Below, in pieces: positions 27,481 through 35,969 of a stretch of DNA of 64,000 bases. The position numbers and the translations under genes were made by a program. The DNA lies in contig NZ_CAKLDI010000002.1 of NCBI RefSeq assembly GCF_921293875.1, positions 372,001-436,000 of the forward strand, given 5' to 3'. Positions within the stretch are counted from its first letter, which is position 1; the number at the start of each line of letters is the position of its first letter. Source of the stretch: Vibrio stylophorae. GTDB lineage: Bacteria > Pseudomonadota > Gammaproteobacteria > Enterobacterales > Vibrionaceae. The notes under the pieces were generated by a model. That model did not search any database. It saw only the letters and a program-made list of their open reading frames with translations, and was not told where the DNA came from.

Positions 27481-28548
27481 TTAGTAGATATAGTGGAACC
27501 AGCTCGCAAGCCCAATCTGAATGCGTGCAAGCCAAGACCACAGCCCACCATTGTCTGGATAGAGCACCACGGTCGCACGCGAGCCAACAAATAACGGTGC
27601 TGGCAACATCTGTTTTTGACTTAAATTCACACGAATACGCTGCGCATCACGCACCCAGCGGTTGTTACTTTCAACTTTGGTCAGCGCCCCGTTGGCCGTT
27701 TGCTGCGCCACCGCGACCCCAAAATCTTGGCTGGCGATATCGTAGGAGAACACCTCTCCCGGTAGGGCATCAAAAGTGACATAGGCGTGATAGCGGCCAT
27801 TGACTTGCGCCACCGATTTCTCACGAAAATCAGCCGCTACCCACAAGCTATGTTCAGGCACAAAACTGAGCATCGCCACATTGGCCTTCGCCATGGTACC
27901 CACATCCACTTGCAAGTTGGTCACCACGCCGCGACTTGGTGCCCGCACTTGAGTGTGGATAAGGTCAAGCTCTGCCTGCGCCAAACTGTTTTTGGCTAGT
28001 TGTACTGCCGTGCTTTGTCCTACACCCGCACCAAGCTGCGCTTCAATGCTGCGTAAATTTTGGCGCGCAGAACTTAAAGCAGCGAGCGTCACTTGATTTT
28101 GGGCACGTGCTTGATCAAAAGCTGATTGCGAAATCACATGTTGATGCGAGAGCTTTTGTAAACGCAAATATTCGCGATGGGCATTGGTATAGCTTGCCTG
28201 CGCTTGCGCAATGTTGGCTTTTGCCACCTCTTTTTGCGCATAGAGGGTCTGCTCTTTTTCAAGCGCAGCATCAAGCTGAAGCTGCGCGCGCGTTTTCGCC
28301 AAACGATACTTTTGCGGATCAATCTCAAAGAGCACATCACCTGCGCGTACTTTTTGGTTATTACGCACCCAGACATGAACCACAGGCCCTGAAACTTGCG
28401 GCGCCACCTGCACCACATAGCCCTGCACACGTCCTTCCGTGGTCATGGGAACGGCGCGATCAGCAATCACCACATAGGCAAATACAGCAATAAATAGGAC
28501 AATTAATAAACGCATCCAGTGGCGAAATTTGTGCTCAGCAGACTGCAT
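27481..28548 (-). CDS. HlyD/EmrA-type periplasmic adaptor protein
   Basis: 355 residues: short cytoplasmic N-terminus, one membrane span (LLIVLFIAVFAYVVIADRAV), lipoyl half (GYVVQVAPQVSGPVVHVWVRNNQKVRAGDVLFEIDP), a coiled-coil hairpin (~80-195), second lipoyl half (QVRAPSRGVVTNLQVDVGTMAKANVAM) and a beta-barrel. This matches EmrA/AaeA-like adaptors. It precedes the DUF2955 membrane gene by 21 bases in one operon. A LysR gene is divergent, 97 bases away, and likely controls the pair. Confidence 0.88.
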   Translation of the reverse strand: MQSAEHKFRHWMRLLIVLFIAVFAYVVIADRAVPMTTEGRVQGYVVQVAPQVSGPVVHVWVRNNQKVRAGDVLFEIDPQKYRLAKTRAQLQLDAALEKEQTLYAQKEVAKANIAQAQASYTNAHREYLRLQKLSHQHVISQSAFDQARAQNQVTLAALSSARQNLRSIEAQLGAGVGQSTAVQLAKNSLAQAELDLIHTQVRAPSRGVVTNLQVDVGTMAKANVAMLSFVPEHSLWVAADFREKSVAQVNGRYHAYVTFDALPGEVFSYDIASQDFGVAVAQQTANGALTKVESNNRWVRDAQRIRVNLSQKQMLPAPLFVGSRATVVLYPDNGGLWSWLARIQIGLASWFHYIY

Positions 28549-28645
28549 ACAACCTCACATGCAATGAAAGATGCGCGATTATAGAAAATGTGATCTGGAT
28601 CAACTAGAATCTAAAAGAGCCCACATATGACCTAAAAATAGAACA

Positions 28646-29512
28646 ATGAAAGCCAGCCTTGATGATCTCCATCTGTTTTACCAAACCGTGCTGCATGGCG
28701 GTATTGGCGCCGCCGCACAAAAAAATGGACTGCAACGCTCCAAGGTCAGCCGACGCTTGCAGGCGTTAGAGCAACAGCTGGCTTGCCAACTCTTGATTCG
28801 CACCACCCGCCACATTGAACTCACCCATGAAGGCCAGCAGCTGTTTGATTTAATCGAAGGACCGCTTGAGCACTTGGTGCGTGGTTTATCGCTAATTCAA
28901 TCATCACAGCAAGAAAATACTGGCCGCGTGCGACTCGCCATTCCATCCGCATTAATGACCTCAGCAGCGCTCAATAGCATTATCACCGAGTACACCACAC
29001 GCTTTCCGCAGATTCAGCTAGAGATAGAGAATCATCAAGAAAGTGTGGATTTAAAGCGCCAAGCCTTTGATATGCAACTACTCCCTAGCGCTGCCAAAAT
29101 TAGCGATGACAGTTATGTGCAATTTAGCCTGCTGCCCTATCGCTGCTACTTTGTGGCATCGCCAGACTATCTTGCGCAGCATGCGCCCATCGAACAGATC
29201 GATGATTTAACAACCCATCGCGTTTTTACCAACCGCTATAACGCACATTTAATTGAACCCATTCTTCCCATCGCCTTGAAATCTGACGATTTACACTTAC
29301 TCACCAACCTAGCCAAAGTGGGCTCTGGTATTTCCTTTGTGCCGCAGATTTATAGCCGGCCTGCGCTCAGTCAAGGTGAGCTAGTCCAAGTTCTTTCACA
29401 CTATCAACATGAGCGCCAGTACCTCACTTTGATCTACCCTTCAACGCGATTCTTACCCCAGCGCGTCAAGGTGCTTATTTCAATGTTTCGTGACAAATTC
29501 AAAGACAATTAA
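28646..29512 (+). CDS. LysR-family transcription regulator of the DUF2955/HlyD pair
   Basis: 288 residues. N-terminal HTH: LDDLHLFYQTVLHGGIGAAAQKNGLQRSKVSRRLQALEQQL, then the linker helix and LIRTTRHIELTHEGQQLF, followed by a periplasmic-binding-like effector domain (GRVRLAIPSALM). It is divergent from the adaptor gene, the standard layout for a LysR protein controlling its neighbour. The inducer is unknown. Confidence 0.9.
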   Translation: MKASLDDLHLFYQTVLHGGIGAAAQKNGLQRSKVSRRLQALEQQLACQLLIRTTRHIELTHEGQQLFDLIEGPLEHLVRGLSLIQSSQQENTGRVRLAIPSALMTSAALNSIITEYTTRFPQIQLEIENHQESVDLKRQAFDMQLLPSAAKISDDSYVQFSLLPYRCYFVASPDYLAQHAPIEQIDDLTTHRVFTNRYNAHLIEPILPIALKSDDLHLLTNLAKVGSGISFVPQIYSRPALSQGELVQVLSHYQHERQYLTLIYPSTRFLPQRVKVLISMFRDKFKDN

Positions 29513-29646
29513 ATACTTATTAAAATCCATGAGAAAAGATGTTCATTTCTGTTTACTGATTGTTTTTGGATTTTTATTTTGCAAAAGGGCTGCTGTTCGA
29601 TATTCATGCTAATGTGGGACACCTATCTTTTTTGAAACCTCCATCG

Positions 29647-30408
29647 ATGAGCTTAATCGGTATTTTTGTTGCACTGGGTTTTGTGCTTTTCGCCAATATT
29701 ATTGAAGGCGGCCACCCGAGTGCCCTACTTAACGGCCCTGCATTTTTAATCGTATTGGGCGGGACCATTGGCGCCGTTTTGGTGCAATTTCCTTTTCGCA
29801 CCTTTGGTGACTTACTTCGTCGTCTAAAGTGGCTTCTAAAACCACCAAGCTATGACCTTTTTAGTACCGCCAGCGATCTCGAAAACCTAGCGACCATTAG
29901 CCGTCGTGAAGGCTTGCTTGCACTAGAGACTGAGCTTGAAAAGTATGAAGAGCCCTTTTTAAAACGCTCACTTCAAATGCTCATCGATGGCATGGAGCGA
30001 GAAGCGCTCCTAGATATTTTGGATAGCCAAGTCGAAAACCAAAAACAGCGTACCGAACAGATCGCCAAAATCTATGAAGCCATGGGTGGCTACTGCCCAA
30101 CCATGGGGATTTTAGGTGCGGTACTTGGCCTTATTCACGCCATGGGCTTGTTGGATAAACCTGAAGAGCTGGGTCATGGCATCGCGGTGGCCTTCGTGGC
30201 AACCATTTATGGTGTGGCCTTTGCGAATATCGTCTTCCTACCCTTTGGTAACCGCTACAAAGCCTTTGCAGAAGAGCAAGCGAACTATTATCGCATGATT
30301 AGTGAAGGCGTTTTTTGTATCGCCAGCGGCAGCTCACAATTAGAGCTACAACGCCGTCTTGGTAACTATGTTGCGCATCCTAAATTTACCGGTGAAGGTG
30401 AAGCATGA
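29647..30408 (+). CDS. motC: MotA/MotC-like stator (proton or sodium channel) subunit
   Basis: 253 residues from ATG at 29647, chosen by family resemblance (MSLIGIFVALGFVLFANI); the frame opens at 29560 but the extra residues are atypical. No clear Shine-Dalgarno. Motifs: EGGHPSALLNGPAFLIVLGGTIGAVLVQFPF, a cytoplasmic domain with charged residues (IDGMEREALLDILDSQVENQK), then YCPTMGILGAVLGLIHAM and GIAVAFVATIYGVAFANIVFLPFGNRYK. These match MotC of Pseudomonas-type secondary stators better than sodium-type PomA. Stop and start with the next gene overlap (ATGA). Confidence 0.87.
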   Translation: MSLIGIFVALGFVLFANIIEGGHPSALLNGPAFLIVLGGTIGAVLVQFPFRTFGDLLRRLKWLLKPPSYDLFSTASDLENLATISRREGLLALETELEKYEEPFLKRSLQMLIDGMEREALLDILDSQVENQKQRTEQIAKIYEAMGGYCPTMGILGAVLGLIHAMGLLDKPEELGHGIAVAFVATIYGVAFANIVFLPFGNRYKAFAEEQANYYRMISEGVFCIASGSSQLELQRRLGNYVAHPKFTGEGEA

Positions 30409-31415
30409 GAAGCCGACACCGTAATCAGGGCGGGGAAGCGCCTGAAAACCATGAACGCTGGCTGGTGTCCTATGCCGACTATATGACGCTTCTGTTTGCG
30501 CTGTTTGTGGTGCTTTATGCCTTTGCCATGAGTGAAAAAGGCAGTACCCAAAGCATGGTGAATAATCTAATTGCCTCTTTGCAGCAAAGTGGTCTGATTG
30601 CGGGAACGCCGGGCAATCCCATCTTTAGTCAAGGCACTGGGATCAGTGGCACTCAGGGCAACCCCAGCCCCATGCCTGAAAAAATCAACCTGCGCCCGAT
30701 TCAGCAGCCCTTGCCAACCGCTTCACAAAATCATCTTGCTCAAGATAGTAAAGATGCCAATTCAGCACTGGTCAAATCACTCACCACACTGCGCTCCATT
30801 TTAAAAAATGAAATCAAAAATCATGAAGTTGAAGTGGAACAGCTCGGTCAGCAATTACGAATTCGCGTAACCGCGCCCATTCTCTTTGCTGCGGACTCTG
30901 AGTATTTACAACCAAAATTTGACCCGCTGGTTGCCAGTATTGGCCGCGCCTTAAGCCAAGTGCCGGGGCAAATCACCATTACAGGCCATACCAACCAACA
31001 GCCGCCCAACCATGAGCTCTATCGTAACAATTTTGAGTTATCTGCTTTGCGCGCTGTGTCTGTGGCCAATATTTTAATGGAACAACATGGCATTCCACCC
31101 AAGCGAATCACGGTTCAAGGGGTTGGTGATACCCAGCCGATTGCGCCTAAAAATGATCCCGCCAACCGCCGTGTTGAGATCACCATAATGCAGGGCAAAG
31201 CCAGTCAAGAAGACGAAATGCTCAACGACAAAGGCCAGCTCGTCAAAGTTGCAGCGCCAACAATGGCTAGCAAAGCTAAGCCCGAGCCCAAAGCGCAATC
31301 CGCAGCGCCAACTAATCTCGTGAATCAACCGCCGCAACCAACCATGCTCAGCGAAGATGGCGTGATGCCACCACCACCGCCGATTCTCAAAGATGGCCAG
31401 CCGCTGGATAATTAA
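30405..31415 (+). CDS. motD: MotB/MotD-like stator subunit with OmpA peptidoglycan-binding domain
   Basis: 336 residues. After a short cytoplasmic end comes one membrane helix, SYADYMTLLFALFVVLYAFAMS, with Asp25 at the ion-carrying position. A plug/linker and an OmpA-like domain (ITITGHTNQQP, YRNNFELSALRAVSVANILMEQHGIPPKRITVQGVGDTQPIAPKNDPANRRVEITI) anchor the stator to peptidoglycan. The last ~70 residues are Pro/Ala-rich and disordered. The helix sequence resembles MotD (H+-type) rather than PomB. No flagellar genes are adjacent. Confidence 0.88.
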   Translation: MRSRHRNQGGEAPENHERWLVSYADYMTLLFALFVVLYAFAMSEKGSTQSMVNNLIASLQQSGLIAGTPGNPIFSQGTGISGTQGNPSPMPEKINLRPIQQPLPTASQNHLAQDSKDANSALVKSLTTLRSILKNEIKNHEVEVEQLGQQLRIRVTAPILFAADSEYLQPKFDPLVASIGRALSQVPGQITITGHTNQQPPNHELYRNNFELSALRAVSVANILMEQHGIPPKRITVQGVGDTQPIAPKNDPANRRVEITIMQGKASQEDEMLNDKGQLVKVAAPTMASKAKPEPKAQSAAPTNLVNQPPQPTMLSEDGVMPPPPPILKDGQPLDN

Positions 31416-31463
31416 AAGCCTGTCATGGGTGAAACCAATCACAGCACTACAAAATCATGATTG

Positions 31464-31488
31464 AAAGACGTCCTTGGACGTCTTTTTT
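31464..31488 (+). terminator. Intrinsic terminator of motCD
   Basis: A 10-bp stem (31464-31473 with 31476-31485) followed by T to 31488. Confidence 0.85.
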
Positions 31489-31574
31489 CATTTGCGATAC
31501 ATACGTGCTCTATTCGAAATTTCACGATTTACTATATAGTACGCTATACTGTTATTTTATATGGCGGAGATATC

Positions 31575-31859
31575 ATGACAAACGAACAAAAAGTACAACT
31601 CATCTTGCACTTTCTTAATATGAAGAAAACAAGGGCCACATATAAAGCACTCGCAGAAGTCTTATCAATACCTGCAGTTGCAGTCAGTCAATATCTCGGT
31701 CAACCACGCCCATTTGCATCATGGGTTGTAAGTAGCGATCCAAAGAAAAATCACATGCCATCTGGATATGAATCGAACTGTATTGCCCCAGAACTGATTC
31801 ACTCAGAAGTACTACTCGATGGCGAAGCGCTTTTAGCTTTAATTTCTGATGAAATTTAA
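31575..31859 (+). CDS. Small HTH-like protein paired with a GIY-YIG nuclease gene
   Basis: 94 residues from ATG at 31575, with GGAG upstream; the frame extends to 31461 but those codons cover the motCD terminator. The middle (RATYKALAEVLSIPAVAVSQYLGQPRPFASWVVSSDPKKNHMPSGYE) resembles the winged-helix region of alkyltransferase-like proteins, where a recognition helix is followed by SWVV and a proline-rich stretch. No PCHR-type alkyl-accepting cysteine is present, so it would not be an active methyltransferase. DNA binding and autoregulation of the cassette are inferences. Confidence 0.6.
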   Translation: MTNEQKVQLILHFLNMKKTRATYKALAEVLSIPAVAVSQYLGQPRPFASWVVSSDPKKNHMPSGYESNCIAPELIHSEVLLDGEALLALISDEI

Positions 31860-31862
31860 TCT

Positions 31863-31902
31863 AAAAAGTAGTCCCACAGCCCCGAACAGTCTGCTGCTTT
31901 TT
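31863..31902 (+). terminator. Terminator-like hairpin between the two cassette genes
   Basis: AAAAAGTAGT (31863-31872) pairs with GCTGCTTTTT (31893-31902) using two wobble pairs; a T5 run ends the right arm. It could attenuate read-through into the nuclease gene. Confidence 0.4.
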
Positions 31903-31916
31903 AATGGTGAGTATAT

Positions 31917-32732
31917 ATGCAACTATTTGATATTATTTCTCTTTCTTTCAAAGAGCTTAAAAATACAAATTGTAAAATTCATTTGGCTGTATGGAATGGG
32001 GAAAAAGATCCACTTGATGAATTTTTGAGCGGAAAATTTGAAGAATGGCAACGCTGGCAATCTAAGCGCAACTTTGAAAGAAAATTTATTGTGTCATTGA
32101 TTCAACTGCCGGGACATGACAGATGGTTGTTTGCTGGATGTTATCGACCTCTAAGTTGTGAGTATATAGATAATGAGCAATGTCACTATTATTCAACTCA
32201 AGAGATCAGTGAAACCAAGTGCTTATCTGGTAGATTGATAGTTCAATTTACACGATCAGGTAGGCAATCATATCTTTTAGCAGAGAATTGGTCTGAAAAA
32301 ATATCAGTTCTAGAATTACTGCCTAAAAGAATGGCCGTTAAGGAGTTCTCTGGTTACCAAGATTGCTTAATTAGTAAAGAAATCCTCGATCTTATCGTTT
32401 CACAAGAAATTGATTCGTGGAAGTCCGCGTTATCCTCTGTTTCTGGAATTTATCTCATTACCGACAGATTGAGCGGTAAGCTTTATGTTGGTAGTGCAAC
32501 AGGTGATAAGGGGATTTGGCAAAGATGGTGTGATTATTCCTTAAGTGGACATGGTGGAAACAAAGAGTTGATAGCGTTACTAAGTGAAAAAGGTTATGAG
32601 TACGCAAACAACTTTCAATATTCTGTCTTAGAAATTGCCGATTATCATACTGATAAAGTCTCAATTATTGCGCGAGAACAATATTGGAAAACAGTATTGT
32701 GTAGTAAAGAGCATGGCTACAACAGAAACTAG
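31917..32732 (+). CDS. GIY-YIG nuclease-family protein
   Basis: 271 residues. The C-terminal ~100 residues hold a full GIY-YIG domain: GIY at 177-179, YVG at 190-192, catalytic Arg203 in IWQRWCDY, a GHGGNKEL motif, Glu254 in IIAREQYWK and Asn at the end (YNRN). The N-terminal ~165 residues are a separate, unrecognised domain rich in aromatic residues (GHDRWLFAGCYRPLS). GGTGAG precedes the ATG. DNA cleavage is expected from the family; a defence or mobile-element role is inferred from the AT-rich composition and from the small-regulator partner. It is not a UvrC or SLX1 orthologue by layout. Confidence 0.82.
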   Translation: MQLFDIISLSFKELKNTNCKIHLAVWNGEKDPLDEFLSGKFEEWQRWQSKRNFERKFIVSLIQLPGHDRWLFAGCYRPLSCEYIDNEQCHYYSTQEISETKCLSGRLIVQFTRSGRQSYLLAENWSEKISVLELLPKRMAVKEFSGYQDCLISKEILDLIVSQEIDSWKSALSSVSGIYLITDRLSGKLYVGSATGDKGIWQRWCDYSLSGHGGNKELIALLSEKGYEYANNFQYSVLEIADYHTDKVSIIAREQYWKTVLCSKEHGYNRN

Positions 32733-32783
32733 GGCACTAGATAAACGAGCTAAAAGCAGTGTAATCAATCCGCGCTCTATCTC

Positions 32784-33143
32784 TTAATCTGCTGGCTTCA
32801 CATCCACAAGGATGTACCCCAAAGCCTTCATGCAGCTACCGCCCTTTTGCAAGATCTGCAGGGCTTCGTGAAAATCATGCTCACTAACTGGATTTGCGAC
32901 GCGAAACGCGGCCTCTTGCAGTCGGCATTGCTGCGCGGCTGTCTCGATTTCTGCCGCTGACACAGGCTCTCCAGCTGTGGTGACCCATACCTTGGGTTGA
33001 TAGTTTTCTGGCATGGTCGATGTTGACTCAACCTGCGGCTTATCCGCCACCGTTTGTGCGCACCCCATCAGCATCATCGATAGGGTGGCCAACATCACTC
33101 GCAATAATCCTTTGAAGGGTAAGCTTTGCTTCTTTGTTTTCAT
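32784..33143 (-). CDS. Small lipoprotein of unknown function
   Basis: 119 residues from ATG at 33143 (AAGAG five bases before). Signal peptide with lipobox LMGC: basic start, LLRVMLATLSMMLMGCAQTV, so the mature protein begins at the Cys and is lipidated. The remainder has two Cys (QQCRLQEAAFR and GGSCMKALGY) that could form a disulfide. No family name recognised. Single gene. Confidence 0.75.
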   Translation of the reverse strand: MKTKKQSLPFKGLLRVMLATLSMMLMGCAQTVADKPQVESTSTMPENYQPKVWVTTAGEPVSAAEIETAAQQCRLQEAAFRVANPVSEHDFHEALQILQKGGSCMKALGYILVDVKPAD

Positions 33144-33216
33144 AAAAACTCTTACATAATGCGTTGCTTTGTGCATTATTGATTTTAATGCCGTGTGCTT
33201 GGTTCGTAAGCTTTAA

Positions 33217-33711
33217 TCAAATCGCAGTCCACACGCTGCCATCTGCCTTGAAATAGGTTTCATTAACCAAACGCCCCTTCTGCATCTCTTGCAGGTGACG
33301 TAGTTGGCCACTTCGATAGTAGCTTTTAGCAAGTGCGGTACGTCCTTGGTCGTCATACCAATAGTGATGCCTCAACTCACCGCTTTGATAGAAAGATTGG
33401 CTCTCACCTACTCGGCGGCCATGGTCAAAATAATCGATCTCATTGAGCTGACCATCATCATAAAAGAGCTGCCAGCAGCCATGCTCTAGACCCTGCGCAT
33501 CATAGCTACCTTCCAGCATCACTTGGCCATTGCCATGGTAGTGCTGCCAAAACCCGACTTTCAGGCCATTGTCACACTCACCTTGCGCATACAAACTATC
33601 ACGATGATAAAGTTTGGCAGCGCCACTATAGCGCTGCATCGCTTTTAGAGTACCGGTGTATACCACCTCAAACTTGCCTTTGATGGTCCATTTGAGTTTG
33701 ACGGGTTTCAC
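33217..33711 (-). CDS. MORN-repeat / YwqK-like protein
   Basis: 164 residues from a GTG start whose last bases overlap the stop of the acetyltransferase gene (GTGA). At least five MORN-like units are visible, each with a Tyr/Phe, Gly and aromatic pattern (GECDNGLKVGFWQHYHGNGQ, GSYDAQGLEHGCWQLFYDDGQ, HGRRVGESQSFYQSGE). The family is often labelled YwqK antitoxin but most members have no tested role. No toxin gene is adjacent. Coupled translation with the upstream acetyltransferase suggests a shared function. Confidence 0.82.
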   Translation of the reverse strand: MKPVKLKWTIKGKFEVVYTGTLKAMQRYSGAAKLYHRDSLYAQGECDNGLKVGFWQHYHGNGQVMLEGSYDAQGLEHGCWQLFYDDGQLNEIDYFDHGRRVGESQSFYQSGELRHHYWYDDQGRTALAKSYYRSGQLRHLQEMQKGRLVNETYFKADGSVWTAI

Positions 33712-34364
33712 TCAGTTTCCACCATAGCTAGGGCATTCATCTTGGCTTGCATCTCGGCGTCATAGGCACGGCCTTTGGCAAAAAACTGGCGATCATAATC
33801 ATTAATCTCGCGCAATACGCGACATGGATTACCCACAGCGACCACATTGGCGGGAATATCTTTAGTCACCACACTACCAGCACCAATCACGCTATTCTCG
33901 CCAATGGTGATGCCCGGCAAAACGATGCTATGGCCGCCAATCCACACATTGTTACCAATATGAATGGGTAAATTGAACTGAGTAATTTGTTGACGCAATG
34001 AAGGCTCAATGGGATGGCCAGCAGTGGCCAGTGTGACATTGGGACCAATCATCACATGGTCGCCAATATAGACATGGGTGTCATCCACCAGCGTTAAATT
34101 GAAATTGGCATACACACAATGACCCAAATGGGTATGTTTGCCCCAATTGGCACGTAGCGGCGGCTCGATATAACAATCCTTGCCAACGCTGGCAAAAATT
34201 CGCTCCATCAGTTGCTGACGAAACTCCACTTGCGAGGGACGCGTTTGGTTAAAATCATAAAGCAGTTCTAGGCAGTTTTGTTGCTCTTGAATCAAGGCGG
34301 CATCACCGCAGTCATACACATTTTGGCTGTGTCGTTTGTCTACTTTTTTCGCTTCGTCAGACAT
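33708..34364 (-). CDS. Maa/LacA-type sugar O-acetyltransferase
   Basis: 218 residues with a left-handed beta-helix of hexapeptide repeats (THVYIGDHVMIGPNVTLATAGH, HIGNNVWIGGHSIVLPGITIGENSVIGAGSVVTKDI) and the catalytic His in the TAGHPI turn. The Maac N-terminal helix region (ELLYDFNQTRPSQVEFRQQLMERIF) and PFRANWG-like segment (EPPLRANWGKH) place it with maltose/galactoside acetyltransferases. The substrate cannot be assigned. First gene of a two-gene unit. Confidence 0.88.
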   Translation of the reverse strand: MSDEAKKVDKRHSQNVYDCGDAALIQEQQNCLELLYDFNQTRPSQVEFRQQLMERIFASVGKDCYIEPPLRANWGKHTHLGHCVYANFNLTLVDDTHVYIGDHVMIGPNVTLATAGHPIEPSLRQQITQFNLPIHIGNNVWIGGHSIVLPGITIGENSVIGAGSVVTKDIPANVVAVGNPCRVLREINDYDRQFFAKGRAYDAEMQAKMNALAMVETE

Positions 34365-34511
34365 ACTTCATTCCGTTGATTTACTTAAAAAATCAATCTA
34401 ACACAGTGAAAATTTTGAATCTGTAATTGCCATCATAATTCGCTGCCATCTTTGCTTCTCATCTTTTTGTTCTCATTCAGCCTTTCAACCATGCCCCGAT
34501 GGCTGGGAACA

Positions 34512-35078
34512 TTATGCGGCTTTAAGCAAATTATGCCCTGAAAGCAAAAAGACCCACACCAGTACTGTCCACCAGTGAATCAGTACTGGCACCCAAAAAC
34601 TGCGGCTTTTGAAATAGCCATAGGCGCAGCAAAGGCCAAGGCAAAATACAATGGTTAAAAAGGCGAAATTGTAGAAAAAGGGCTGGGCCGTTGGGTTCCA
34701 AAGCCATGCATTCAGCGGGTGCCACAACACAAAGAGTGCGCTACTCAGCAGCGCCATCCCCACTTGTTTGCCGGCGGAGCGCTCAAGCACTGGCGTTAAC
34801 AGCAGATAGCGGAAAAATCCCTCTTCCAGCACGCAAGGAAAAACAAACAGCGTGAGGATCAACCACCAATGCGCGCGAGGTGAAATGGGCTGCCATTGAA
34901 AAAGCTGACTGACATAACCAATGGCCAATGCCAGTAACGCGTATAGCAGCGCCATAGGCAACCAAAGGCGAGCCTGATTGAGCGGTGAGGTGGTCAACGC
35001 TTGTCGCCACCACGGGTTAGAAAATAGAGAACGATGATATGAAAAATGATTGCGGAAATATTGAAGCATCACGAGCAT
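34512..35078 (-). CDS. CPBP-family intramembrane metalloprotease-like protein
   Basis: 188 residues with about five spans. The diagnostic motif EEGFFRYLLLTPVLE contains the two adjacent Glu and Arg of motif 1; FVLWHPLNAW provides the motif-2 His, and HWWTVLVW motif 3. Family members include prenyl-protein processing-type and bacteriocin self-immunity proteases. Substrate unknown. Start could be ATG 35078 or 35069. No related neighbour. Confidence 0.85.
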   Translation of the reverse strand: MLVMLQYFRNHFSYHRSLFSNPWWRQALTTSPLNQARLWLPMALLYALLALAIGYVSQLFQWQPISPRAHWWLILTLFVFPCVLEEGFFRYLLLTPVLERSAGKQVGMALLSSALFVLWHPLNAWLWNPTAQPFFYNFAFLTIVFCLGLCCAYGYFKSRSFWVPVLIHWWTVLVWVFLLSGHNLLKAA

Positions 35079-35131
35079 CCTTGCCGTTGTTGTCTTTTGT
35101 TATCTTAAGTCCGATTTCATGAACGATTGAT

Positions 35132-35692
35132 TTACCCTTGTTGTCGCCACCAATGCAGCAAGTGAAGTAAGGCAAAGCCGCCATGTCCATAGAAATAAAG
35201 CTCAATTGCGCCCACTGCGGTTTTATGAATACTTAATAAAAGCGCAGAGTCAAACCCCATTTGCGCGACCACAAACCAAAGCGCGCCCGTTGCCACTGCC
35301 AATAGCAGCGCTAACAACCCCAAACCTTCAACTGTTGCCGCAAGGCCACCAGGTACAGGCTCAGGCAGGCGCATAGCTTTCAACTGCTTGAGGTCGGCAA
35401 TAATTTGCTGCCAATGACCACCTAGCCATGGGTAAAGATCCTGAGAACCACGGCGCAGATACACTTTTGCGAAAAAAAGTAGCGCAAAAAGCGTTAAGGT
35501 TAAACCGGCTACCATATGATACCAGCCCGTCGCGGTAATTTGCGACCAAGGTGTATCAGCATGAATATGGATAAAAAAAGAAGACAGCAATTGGCCAAGT
35601 ACCAGTAGCAAAATCAGATGGTGAAAATGGACTTCCCCACGTGGCAGGCGCTCAAACAGTACTTTTAATCCAGATTTTAATTGATTCAACAT
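35132..35692 (-). CDS. Cytochrome b561-type membrane protein
   Basis: 186 residues with four spans. Histidines suited to ligating two b-hemes occur in HFHHLILLLVLGQLL (first span), WYHMVAGLTLTLF (second), SIHKTAVGAIELYFYGHGGFALLHLLHWW (last). This is the cytochrome-b561/Ni-Fe-hydrogenase-b pattern. A quinone-linked electron-transfer role is likely. No dedicated partner (such as a cytochrome c or YceI) is adjacent. The ATG at 35692 follows a purine-poor leader. Confidence 0.78.
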   Translation of the reverse strand: MLNQLKSGLKVLFERLPRGEVHFHHLILLLVLGQLLSSFFIHIHADTPWSQITATGWYHMVAGLTLTLFALLFFAKVYLRRGSQDLYPWLGGHWQQIIADLKQLKAMRLPEPVPGGLAATVEGLGLLALLLAVATGALWFVVAQMGFDSALLLSIHKTAVGAIELYFYGHGGFALLHLLHWWRQQG

Positions 35693-35969
35693 GATTCATA
35701 TTCCTGTTTTTTGCTCAGCATAAAGGATAGATAAGCCCTCGCCTATCCGCGGCGTATTGAGGCTTGATCACAACTGTCTCACAAAATTGCCAATCTTGAA
35801 TCAGCGATACAATCCAGTCTTATTATCAAAAAAAATTTGAAAGTCATTCATCATCCACGCAGGTTATCGATTCAAGCTATCCTGATAGGATGCTTGCCAA
35901 TGTCAAAGCGCGACCTTTCTGGTTACCTTGGCGCTTGACGATTTATTGATGATTTCAGAGGAAATGGGT

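Noticed and set aside
33217..33711. Calling the MORN-repeat gene an antitoxin of a toxin-antitoxin pair
   Set aside because: No toxin gene is adjacent; the YwqK antitoxin label is a database habit and not supported by context.
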